Below, one piece after another: positions 55,077 to 62,841 of a stretch of 64,000 nt of DNA. Below the pieces are notes generated by a model that saw nothing but the letters and a program-made list of their open reading frames with translations, searched no databases and was not told the DNA's origin. Source of the stretch: Engelhardtia mirabilis (GTDB lineage: Bacteria; Planctomycetota; UBA1135; GCA-002686595). The DNA lies in contig CP036296.1 of NCBI GenBank assembly GCA_007751255.1, positions 4,712,001 through 4,776,000 of the forward strand, read 5' to 3'. Made by a program: the position numbers and the translations under genes. Numbering within the stretch: the first letter of the stretch is position 1; the number at the start of each line of letters is the position of its first letter.

Positions 55077-55643
55077 ATGAAGCACGCCTGCCTGCTCCCC
55101 CTCCTCCTGCTCGCCACGCTCACCTCGACCGGCTGCCTGTTCGGCGGTCGTCACGTGAAGCTCGAATACCCCGCGATGGCCGCCGTGGAGCCCGCCGAGG
55201 GCGTCACCGCCGGCCCGAAGATCACGATCAAGTCCTTCGTCGATGCGCGCAGCCGCAAGGTGATCGGCGAGGTGCGCGGGCCGGACTCGATGCCCACGGA
55301 CAAGGTCAAGTCGGACGGTTCGGTGATCAAGTGGGTGCGGGCGGGGCTCGAGGCGGAGCTGGCCAAGGCCGGGCTCACGCCGGTCGCCAAGCCGGGGCCG
55401 GGCACGCCGGTGCTGCAGGGCAAGCTGATCTCGGCCTACTGCAACGCCCTGGCGAGCTACGACGCGGAGGTCTCCTTCCTGGCGAGCCTGGAGCGCAACG
55501 GGGTGCGGATCTTCGATCGGCTCTACACGGGTTCGGCCAGCATTCCGCTGGACTTCGGTGCGACCGAGGATCCCTACGCGGAGGCCCTCAACGCGGCCCT
55601 GGGCGACGCTCTCTCCAAGCTGATCGTCGACCTGCCCCGCTAG
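55077..55643 (+). CDS. YajG-like lipoprotein
   Basis: 188 residues. Lipobox LTSTGC (Cys about residue 20) after a short signal. The body reads PKITIKSFVDARSRKVIGEVRG, IKWVRAGLEAELAKAGL, VLQGKLISAYC and a C-terminal helix (YAEALNAALGDALSKLIVDLP). This order (strand with 'F.D.R', amphipathic helix, strands, C-terminal helix) resembles YajG and related outer-membrane lipoproteins of unknown role. A TAGGCT box lies at 55028-55033, 43 nt upstream. It is separate from the beta-helix gene that follows. Confidence 0.6.
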   Translation: MKHACLLPLLLLATLTSTGCLFGGRHVKLEYPAMAAVEPAEGVTAGPKITIKSFVDARSRKVIGEVRGPDSMPTDKVKSDGSVIKWVRAGLEAELAKAGLTPVAKPGPGTPVLQGKLISAYCNALASYDAEVSFLASLERNGVRIFDRLYTGSASIPLDFGATEDPYAEALNAALGDALSKLIVDLPR

Positions 55644-55817
55644 CCGACGGCGGACTGACGGCCGCCGGGCGCGATCGATCGGATCCCCCGCGATCTGGCG
55701 GGCGGGCTAGGATCCCTCGGGGAGGTGGAACGAGGGGCGGACGCGGTTCGTCCTAGCTTCTTCGTAGGCGGCCCACCTGGACGCCGACTCTCCGCGACGC
55801 CCACCTCCGTGCTCCCG

Positions 55818-57521
55818 ATGCCCCAGCTCCCGCTCGCCCGGTCCCGCTCCCTGGCACTCCTCGCCGCCCTGACCCTCGGGCTCGGCCCCCTGGCCGCCGC
55901 CCAGACGATCTATGTCGACGCCGGCCTGGCCACGGGCGCGAACGACGGCTCGAGCTGGGCCGACGCCTTCCAGGGCCCGGACGGCCTGCAGGCCGCCCTG
56001 CTCTCGGCGACGCCGGGCGAGCAGGTCTTCGCGGCCCAGGGCTCCTACCTGCCGACCAGCGGCACGAGCCGCACGGCGTCCTTCGTGCTGCAGAGCGGCG
56101 TGGAGGTCTACGGCGGGTTCCTGGGCGGCGAAGCCACGGTCGACGAGCGCCCGCCGATCGGCACGGCGCCCTCGATCCTGACCGGCGACTTGGCCGGCAA
56201 CGACGGGAGCGGGATGTTCGGCGAGAACAGCTTCCACGTGGTCACGGCCCCCGGCGCGGACCTGACCGCGGTACTCGACGGCTTCACCGTGACCAGCGGC
56301 ACGGCCAACGGCAGCGGCAACAACAACAAGGGCGGCGGGATCATCTGCACGGGCGGCGACAGTCCCCTGATCCGCAACTGCCGCTTCGTGGCGAACCGCT
56401 GCACCTTCGGGGGCGCGGCCGGCTACATCAACACCGGCAGCGCGCCGCGCTTCATCGCGTGCAGCTTCGAGGAGGGCAACGGCGGCTCCTTCGGCGGCGC
56501 CTTCGACATCGCCGGCGGCGGCGCGGTCTGGTACGACCGCTGCCTGTTCCTGAACAACACCGCGAACCGCGCCGGCGCCCTGGAGGTTTTCTCCACCAAC
56601 GGCGTGCGCGTGCGCAACTGCGTGTTCCGCGGCAACGTGGCCACGGGCGGCGACGGCGGCGGCGCGATCTGGGTCGGCTCCGGCGGCAACACGCGCATCC
56701 AGAACTGCACGATCGTCGAGAACTCGTCCACCAACCAGGCCGCCGGCGGACTGCGCAACCAGGGCGCGAACAACACCTCGGTGGTGAACTGCATCTTCTG
56801 GGACAACTCGGGCCCGGGCGGTGCCCAGGGGCCGAACAACCAGCTCACCGCGGGCATGAACGCCACCTACACCATCGTCGAGGGTGGCTATGCGGGGACG
56901 GGCAACCTCGCCGGTGATCCCCAGTTGGTGAATGTGGCCGGCGGCGACTTCACGCCCGGGGCCAGCTCCCCCGCCGTGGACGCGGGCGACAACTCGGCCC
57001 TGCCGGCAACGCTGCTCCAGGACTACGTCGGCAACCCGCGCTACGTGGACGCGCCCGCGGTGGTCGACACGGGCTCGGGCACGGCGCCCTTGATCGACAT
57101 CGGCGCGGTGGAGCTGCAGGTCGCGGGCCTCGCCAGCGTCAGCGGCTGCTTCGGCAACCCGGCCACCCTCAGCTCGTCGACCGCGCTCCAGTCGGGCCAG
57201 AGCTTGAACCTGCAACTGGACGCCTCCGCGATCGTCTCCGGTCTGACGTTCTTCTACGTCGGCGTCGACGGCAGCGACGCCTCGGGCTGCGGCCTGTTCC
57301 TGCCCGGCCTTGGTGAGATCCTGCTCTCGCTGGCGCCCTTCCCGTCGACCCTGGGCTCGCCCCCGATGGTCGCGGGCCAGGCGATCTTCTCGGCACCGGT
57401 GCCCGCCGATCCGGGCCTCGTCGGTGCGACCCTGGCTTTCCAGGCGGCCGCGATCGATCTGCTGACCACGGGCTCCCCGATCGAGTTCAGCAACATGCTG
57501 GTCGGTACCGTCGCGCCCTGA
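55818..57521 (+). CDS. Exported right-handed beta-helix protein with C-terminal PYG-type module
   Basis: 567 residues from the ATG at 55818. Signal peptide about 1-28 (LAALTLGLGPLAAAQ). TIYVDAGLATGANDGSSWADAF is the common opening of bacterial parallel beta-helix/pectin-lyase-fold proteins. Strand repeats follow (GGGIICTGGDSPLIRNCRF, GGAFDIAGGGAVWYDRCLF, GGAIWVGSGGNTRIQNCTI), then DYVGNPRYVDAPAVVDTG...DIGAVEL, usual at the end of such helices. Residues about 434-567 form a module related to the N-terminal module of the subtilase and SUMF1 proteins (LFLPGLGEILLSLAP, VPADPGLVGATLAFQ). Probably a surface adhesin or polysaccharide-binding protein. Confidence 0.8.
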   Translation: MPQLPLARSRSLALLAALTLGLGPLAAAQTIYVDAGLATGANDGSSWADAFQGPDGLQAALLSATPGEQVFAAQGSYLPTSGTSRTASFVLQSGVEVYGGFLGGEATVDERPPIGTAPSILTGDLAGNDGSGMFGENSFHVVTAPGADLTAVLDGFTVTSGTANGSGNNNKGGGIICTGGDSPLIRNCRFVANRCTFGGAAGYINTGSAPRFIACSFEEGNGGSFGGAFDIAGGGAVWYDRCLFLNNTANRAGALEVFSTNGVRVRNCVFRGNVATGGDGGGAIWVGSGGNTRIQNCTIVENSSTNQAAGGLRNQGANNTSVVNCIFWDNSGPGGAQGPNNQLTAGMNATYTIVEGGYAGTGNLAGDPQLVNVAGGDFTPGASSPAVDAGDNSALPATLLQDYVGNPRYVDAPAVVDTGSGTAPLIDIGAVELQVAGLASVSGCFGNPATLSSSTALQSGQSLNLQLDASAIVSGLTFFYVGVDGSDASGCGLFLPGLGEILLSLAPFPSTLGSPPMVAGQAIFSAPVPADPGLVGATLAFQAAAIDLLTTGSPIEFSNMLVGTVAP

Positions 57522-57530
57522 GAGCGGGGC

Positions 57531-57561
57531 TTGAATCGCCATGGCGGGATCGCAGTAGGAT
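57531..57561 (+). promoter_or_regulatory. Promoter with -35 TTGAAT and -10 TAGGAT
   Basis: TTGAAT at 57531-57536 and TAGGAT at 57556-57561 are 19 nt apart. The -10 ends 6 nt before the ATG at 57568, again implying a leaderless start. Confidence 0.45.
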
Positions 57562-57571
57562 CCCGCCATGG
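57539..57571. promoter_or_regulatory. Perfect 13-bp inverted repeat overlapping promoter and start codon
   Basis: ccatggcgggatc (57539-57551) and gatcccgccatgg (57559-57571) are separated by gcagtag. The right arm contains the ATG of the next gene at 57568, and the loop/right arm contains the TAGGAT box at 57556-57561. It could be an operator, an mRNA hairpin that hides the start, or a terminator for the beta-helix gene 18 bp upstream. Confidence 0.55.
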
Positions 57572-57903
57572 GACTCAGCGAATTCCTCCTCAGCGGACGG
57601 GCGGTCTACGGGCACGAGCTGGACGACGTGGTCAAGTCGGGGCGGCGCTTTCGGCGCACCCACCGGCGCTTCAGCAAGGAGACGTCCAAGCGCCTCGACG
57701 CACTCGAGCACGACGTCGGCTACCTGACCCTGGTGCTCGGCACCTTGCTGGCCAAGGCCAATGACAAGGGCCTGGTAACCCTGGACGAGATCAGGGGCAC
57801 CCTCGGCGAGTTGGACGAGGTCGACGGGGTCCGGGACGGTCGCCTGAGCGTGGAGGTCTTGCGCGACCTCGCGAGCGGTGTGGGCGGGGCGGACGACGCC
57901 TGA
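57568..57903 (+). CDS. Small cytoplasmic helical protein, unknown function
   Basis: 111 residues, strongly charged. A basic segment (KSGRRFRRTHRRFSKETSKRLDALEHDVGYL) is followed by a Leu-rich helix (LTLVLGTLLAKANDKG) and an acidic part (TLDEIRGTLGELDEVDG). No signal or membrane helix, no family recognised. Its start codon lies inside the palindrome described above, so it may be tightly controlled or autoregulated. Confidence 0.6.
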   Translation: MGLSEFLLSGRAVYGHELDDVVKSGRRFRRTHRRFSKETSKRLDALEHDVGYLTLVLGTLLAKANDKGLVTLDEIRGTLGELDEVDGVRDGRLSVEVLRDLASGVGGADDA

Positions 57904-57964
57904 CACGATCGGCGCGGGCCCTGTAGGTTGGCGGGAGGAGCCGACTGAGCGTCGGACCCTCCCC

Positions 57965-58774
57965 ATGCAGCCCTCGGATCCCTTGCCGCGCTACCGAGCC
58001 CTGGCCCGCTGGGCCCTGCCCGTCGCCGCCGCGCGCTTCGCGGTGCTGTGGTGGCTGTGGATCTCGGCCGATCAGCGCATGGTCGCGTTCGCACCGACAT
58101 CGGGGGTCGTCAGTCTGCTGGTGCTGGTCGAGCTGCTGTTCTTGACCACCACCGTGTCGGCCATCGCCGACGCGCACCGGGCCATGGGATTGCAGGAGCG
58201 CTTTTCTCGGCACGCCCTCGGGCTCTTGTTCGCCGCCCTCGCGCTGCCGCTCCTGGTGTCGGCCTACTGGCGCAGCGAGATCGCAGAGTTGGTGGGCACC
58301 TCCAGCACCTGGCTGCGCACCGTCCACGAGCCAGAGCCGATCAACCCGGTATGGGACCCCTGGGCCGAGGAGAAGCTCGCCCAGGCCGATTGGCTGGTGC
58401 GTTGGCGGCGAGGCGAGATCCTGGCGGTGGAGTTGGTCTTCGCCTTCGGGCTGGCCCTGAACCACGTGGCCTGGGCTCGGGCAGCGGGCCGAACTCCTGT
58501 CGCCTCGGCCCTCTTCGCCGCCATCGGCGGGTGGGTGCTGGCCCTGGTGACCGTGGCGGTCTTCGGCCTCTACGAAATGACCTTCGACTTCATCCACCAC
58601 GGAATCCTCGCCGCCCCGCTGCTGGTGGACTGGACCACGCTGCCCTTCCCCTGGGGTACCGAGGCCCTGGTGACGACGCCCTTCGTGCTCGCCTTCCTCC
58701 TGGCGCTGCGGGTGATCGCGCGACGGCCGGTCAGTGGCTCTGGTTGGTCAGGTCCAGCTTCCAGTCGTTCGTGA
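57965..58774 (+). CDS. Multi-pass membrane protein, unknown function
   Basis: 269 residues from the ATG at 57965, with about five hydrophobic helices (first at about 17-35; others at LLVLVELLFLTTTVSAIA, HALGLLFAALALPLLVSA, ILAVELVFAFGLALNHVAW and LFAAIGGWVLALVTVAVFGLY) and two large aromatic loops. I recognise no family. TAGGTT at 57924-57929 may be its -10. Its last 44 bp overlap the convergent hydrolase gene. Confidence 0.6.
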   Translation: MQPSDPLPRYRALARWALPVAAARFAVLWWLWISADQRMVAFAPTSGVVSLLVLVELLFLTTTVSAIADAHRAMGLQERFSRHALGLLFAALALPLLVSAYWRSEIAELVGTSSTWLRTVHEPEPINPVWDPWAEEKLAQADWLVRWRRGEILAVELVFAFGLALNHVAWARAAGRTPVASALFAAIGGWVLALVTVAVFGLYEMTFDFIHHGILAAPLLVDWTTLPFPWGTEALVTTPFVLAFLLALRVIARRPVSGSGWSGPASSRS

Positions 58775-61358
58775 AGAAGCCGGCCACGGACACGCCGCCG
58801 TCGCCGGAGCTGAGCACGGCGCTCGAGAACACCGCGTAGTCCGGAATGCCGACACCCGAGACGAAATGGTTGCCGATCGCGTGCAGGCGCGAGCCCGCGG
58901 CACCGGTGTCGGCGAAGACGCCGGCCAGGGCCACGTCGCTGCCCAGGCGCGGGTAGCAGAAGACCGCCGCGTGGTCGGGCCCGCGGAACTGGGCCTCCCC
59001 CACCAGGGCGAAGCCGCGGCGCATCTGGATCGGGCAGTCGCGGCCGAGCACCTGGAACCAGGCGGCGTTGGTCTCGGAGTTGCCGTAGAGGATCACGTTG
59101 TGGTGCGCGAGCTCGGGCCGCGCGAGCAGGTCGCGGTCGGTGATCACCGGCGCGCGGCCATTGCCGCGGTACCACCAGGATTGAGCGTCGCGCAGGGCCA
59201 GTTGGGCCAAAGCGTCGGTCTCGGCCGGGGTGCCGGCGGTGCCGCGCACGAGCAGGAACTCGCGGTCGAAGGCGCGCTTGAAGGGGCCGGAGCGCTCGGG
59301 GCGGCGTTCGCCGGCGGGGATCGCCGTCGCGACCGGGTCCCAATCGCCCGCGTCGCGCACGAACTCGAGTGCCGCGCCCGTCGCGATCGGATCCTCGCTC
59401 AGCTCCTGCGCCTGGCCGTCGAGCACCACCTCGGTCGCCCGCGCGCTCGGCAGCAGCGCCAGGCGGCGCACGTTCTCGGTCACGACCTCGACGCGCCCGT
59501 CGTTCCAGCTCGCCCGGGCCCGCGCGCGGTCGCCGATCCGGGTGACCTGGTCCACACGCAGCCAGTGGTGCTGGCTGTCGACGGCCGGGTCCACGGTCAC
59601 GAAGTGCAGCTCGCGCGGCTCGGGCGCCGCGCCTTCCGCCGCTGTCGCGCGCCGATGCTCGCCGAAGAGCTCGAAGATGCCGCGCCACTGGACGCAGTCC
59701 GCGCCGGCGGCGTTGTCGCCGTTCCACCAGTGTCCCGCCCCGGGTTGGAAGTGCGAGCGCAGGTCGACCGCGCCCGCGGCCTCGAGCCGCTCGAGCATCG
59801 ACCGCGCCTCGCTGGCCGGCACCGTCTCGTCCGCGTCGCCGTGCAACACGAAGGTCGGCACCTGGGCCAGGTTCTCGAGCAGCGTCTCGGTCAAGCTGGC
59901 GGCGTCCGCGCGCTGCCACAGCTCGGCGAGCTGGCCGTCGGGCCGACCGCCGTAGGTGTCGAAGCTGCGCCAACCGGCGCTCGGAGCGATCGCCACCCAA
60001 CCGTCCGGATCGTTAGCGCCCAGGTGCCAGGTGCCGTGCCCGCCCATGGAGTGCCCGGTCAGGTACAGGCGCGTCGGATCGATGGCCACGCGCCCGCGGA
60101 AGGCGTCGCGCACCTCGTAGGCGTCGGCGCGACCCCAGTCCTGCCAGTCGAAGCCGTAGGGACGCCGGTTCGTGGCGGCGACGATCCACAGGCCCGGCTC
60201 GGGCGCATAGGCGCCCATCTGGTTGCGCGGCGCCACCGACGCGCCGTGCAAGCTGACGACCAGGCCCGGAAGTTCGGCAGCGCCGGCGTTCTCGTCGCCG
60301 CCCTTGTCCGAGGCGCTTGCGACCTCGTCCGCGCCCTCGGCGTCTTCGCCACGGCCGCCGCTGTTCGAGCTGGCCCCAGCGTTCGCGTCAGCCGCGTTCT
60401 CAGCGCTCTCGGCCCGCTCGGCCCGGCCGCGCAGCTCCGCGGCAGGCGGCGGAACCTCACCCCAGACCTGGGTCGAGCCGTCGATTCTCGAGCGGAAGCT
60501 GCGCAGGCGCCGGCTGTCCGGCGCCACGACCCGCACCGTCTTGCGCGTGGTCGCGAGCTGGGTGCCGTCCGCCGCGCACACGCGGAACTCGACGGTCAAG
60601 TCCCCGGGCTCGGCCGCCGCGGCGGCGTCGCGCAGCGCGGCCTCGATCGCCACCGTCCGCGTCTCGAGCGGCTGCATCGACAGCAGCGACACGCCGCCCT
60701 CGAAGTCGCCACCGAGCTCCAGCCGCGCGCCGACCAGGGGCACGCGCGAGGTGCGGTGCAGGGTCAAGCCGATATCGATCGAGCCGCCCTCGCCCGCAAC
60801 GATGTCCGGCAGGGTCACGTCCCGCTTGGCGAAGGTCACCGGCGCCTCGGCGCGGGTGAACTCCAGCCCGAAACCGCCGCGTGAGCCCGAGACCATGACC
60901 TGATTCAGGCCCTCCTCGAGCAGCACCGGCACCCCGCCGAAGCCGTAGCGGTAAGCGTCTCCCACGTGCGCCCGGCCGCCCACCCACAGCTCCCAGGCTC
61001 CGCCGAGCTTGGCCATCCAGACCCCGCCCTGGCCCGCCTCGACCGGCACCAGGGCCGCGCTCCAGCTGCCGGCCTGCTCGGGACCACCGTTGTCCTTGGA
61101 CGGTGTCCAAGCCCAGGTCTCGCTGCCGCGCTCGCCGGTCATCCGCTGGCCCTCGACCGGGAAGTCTTCGGCACCCGGCGTGGCCAGGAACTGCGCGAAG
61201 ACGGCATCGGGCCGGAAGGGCCGCCGCCCGCGCCCGTCCACGGCGCCCAACACCAACCAGCCGTCCGCGCGCGGCGCGGAGGGCGCCGCTGCGACCTCCG
61301 GTGCGGCGTCCTGGTTGGGGAGAAGGAGCAGAGCGAGGAGCAGCGGGAGGGTCGGCAT
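58731..61358 (-). CDS. Exported alpha/beta-hydrolase (S9/PHB-depolymerase-like)
   Basis: 875 residues with a short signal peptide (MPTLPLLLALLLLPNQDA). A beta-rich N-terminal half precedes a low-complexity Ala/Glu/Asp/Ser linker (about 310-360). The hydrolase core follows: LPGLVVSLHGASV, nucleophile in LYLTGHSMGGHGTWHLG, Asp in FVLHGDADETVPASEAR and His in FQPGAGHWW, a complete Ser-Asp-His triad. The C-terminal part (about 640-875) contains NVILYGNSETN. Peptide or ester bonds are both possible. A TAACCT box lies 40 nt upstream of the start (61399-61404). Confidence 0.8.
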   Translation of the reverse strand: MPTLPLLLALLLLPNQDAAPEVAAAPSAPRADGWLVLGAVDGRGRRPFRPDAVFAQFLATPGAEDFPVEGQRMTGERGSETWAWTPSKDNGGPEQAGSWSAALVPVEAGQGGVWMAKLGGAWELWVGGRAHVGDAYRYGFGGVPVLLEEGLNQVMVSGSRGGFGLEFTRAEAPVTFAKRDVTLPDIVAGEGGSIDIGLTLHRTSRVPLVGARLELGGDFEGGVSLLSMQPLETRTVAIEAALRDAAAAAEPGDLTVEFRVCAADGTQLATTRKTVRVVAPDSRRLRSFRSRIDGSTQVWGEVPPPAAELRGRAERAESAENAADANAGASSNSGGRGEDAEGADEVASASDKGGDENAGAAELPGLVVSLHGASVAPRNQMGAYAPEPGLWIVAATNRRPYGFDWQDWGRADAYEVRDAFRGRVAIDPTRLYLTGHSMGGHGTWHLGANDPDGWVAIAPSAGWRSFDTYGGRPDGQLAELWQRADAASLTETLLENLAQVPTFVLHGDADETVPASEARSMLERLEAAGAVDLRSHFQPGAGHWWNGDNAAGADCVQWRGIFELFGEHRRATAAEGAAPEPRELHFVTVDPAVDSQHHWLRVDQVTRIGDRARARASWNDGRVEVVTENVRRLALLPSARATEVVLDGQAQELSEDPIATGAALEFVRDAGDWDPVATAIPAGERRPERSGPFKRAFDREFLLVRGTAGTPAETDALAQLALRDAQSWWYRGNGRAPVITDRDLLARPELAHHNVILYGNSETNAAWFQVLGRDCPIQMRRGFALVGEAQFRGPDHAAVFCYPRLGSDVALAGVFADTGAAGSRLHAIGNHFVSGVGIPDYAVFSSAVLSSGDGGVSVAGFFTNDWKLDLTNQSH

Positions 61359-61485
61359 GGGGCGTTGGGAGGTCCGGGGGTCCTGGGGTGGGCCCGCCAG
61401 GTTACGGGCCGACGGCGCGACGCGCGCGGGCGCGGGCGACGGTCATCGCTAGGATGACGCGCCCCCACTCCACCGAGCCCCCACC

Positions 61486-62841
61486 ATGAAGACTCTCCTC
61501 GCATCCCTCGTCGGCGTGGCCGCCCTGGCCCTGGCCGTGCGGCCCAGCCCCGCCCTGGAGCACGGCCAGGAGCCCGGCCCTGACACTGCCTCGGCCCAGC
61601 CCGAGAACCTCGTGGCCTTCGTCGGCGCGACCCTGCTGCCGATCACCGCTCCCGCCATCGACGACGGCGTGATCGTCGTGCGCGACGGTCGCATCGCCGC
61701 CATCGGCGCGCGCGGCGAGGTCGAGATCCCCGCGGGAGCCGAGCTGATCGACGCCACCGGCCGCACGATCATGCCCGGGCTGATCTGCACCCACAGCCAC
61801 GTGGGCGCGCCCTTCGCGGCGGACTCGTCCGACCCGATCCAGCCCGAGGCGCGCTCCCTCGACAGCATGGACGTGCGCGCCTCGTCCGTGCACCGCGCCC
61901 GCGCCGGCGGCCTCACCACGCTCAACTGCATGCCCGGCTCGGGGCACCTGATGAGCGGGCAGACGGTCTACCTGAAGCTGCGCCTGGCGGTGACCGTGGA
62001 GGAGTTGGCCTACCGCTTCGAAGACGGCTCGATCATGGGCGGGCTGAAGATGGCCAACGGCACCAACCCCCAGGGCGACAAGCCCTTCCCGGGCACCCGC
62101 GCCAAGTCGGCGGCCCTGGTGCGGCAGAAGTTCATCGACGCGGTGGCCTACCGCGACAAGCTGCGCGCTGCGGCGGACGACCCGGAGGTCGACGCGCCTG
62201 CCCGCGACCTGGGGCTCGAGGCCCTGGTCGAGGTCCTGGACGGCAAACGCATCGTCCACCACCACACCCACCGCCACGACGACATCCTGACCGTGCTGCG
62301 GCTGGCCGAGGAGTTCGGTTTCCGCGTCGTGCTGCACCACGTCTCCGAGGGCTGGCGCGTGGCGGACGAGATCGCGGCAGCGGGCGTGCCCTGCTCGGTG
62401 ATCGTGGTCGACTCGCCCGGCGGCAAGCAGGAGGCCACGCGCCTGTCCTTCGACACCTGCCGCGTGCTCGACGAGGCCGGCGTGCGGGTGGCCCTGCACA
62501 CCGACGACTACATCACCGACTCGCGCCTGTTCCTGCGCTCGGGCGCCCTGGCGGTGCGCGCGGGGCTGTCGGAGCAGAAGGCCCTCGAAGCCCTGACCAT
62601 CGCGGGGGCCGAGATGCTCGACCTGGACGGGCGCGTGGGCAGCCTCGAGGTCGGCAAGGACGCCGACCTGGCGGTGCTCGACGGTCACCCCTTCTCGGTC
62701 TACACCCAGGTGCTCGAGACCTGGGTCGAGGGCGAGCGGGTCTTCGACCTGTCCGACCCCGATGACCTGATCTACTCGATCGGCGGACCCGGCGCGGGCG
62801 ACGACGTGCCTTTCACCCAGTGCTGCGCCAACGTCCGATGA
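61486..62841 (+). CDS. Exported amidohydrolase (imidazolonepropionase-like) 1
   Basis: 451 residues with a signal peptide (MKTLLASLVGVAALALAVRPSPA). The amidohydrolase barrel shows DGVIVVRDGRIAAIGARGEVEIP, MPGLICTHSHVGAP with both metal His (HSH), GTRAKSAALVRQKF, HHHTHRHDDI, VVLHHVSEGWRVADEI, ALHTDDYITDSRLF (Asp ligand) and GSLEVGKDADLAVLDGHPFSVYTQV. This periplasmic group acts on unknown cyclic amides or N-acyl amino acids. TAGGAT at 61450-61455 is a likely -10. The next gene overlaps its stop (ATGA). Confidence 0.85.
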   Translation: MKTLLASLVGVAALALAVRPSPALEHGQEPGPDTASAQPENLVAFVGATLLPITAPAIDDGVIVVRDGRIAAIGARGEVEIPAGAELIDATGRTIMPGLICTHSHVGAPFAADSSDPIQPEARSLDSMDVRASSVHRARAGGLTTLNCMPGSGHLMSGQTVYLKLRLAVTVEELAYRFEDGSIMGGLKMANGTNPQGDKPFPGTRAKSAALVRQKFIDAVAYRDKLRAAADDPEVDAPARDLGLEALVEVLDGKRIVHHHTHRHDDILTVLRLAEEFGFRVVLHHVSEGWRVADEIAAAGVPCSVIVVDSPGGKQEATRLSFDTCRVLDEAGVRVALHTDDYITDSRLFLRSGALAVRAGLSEQKALEALTIAGAEMLDLDGRVGSLEVGKDADLAVLDGHPFSVYTQVLETWVEGERVFDLSDPDDLIYSIGGPGAGDDVPFTQCCANVR

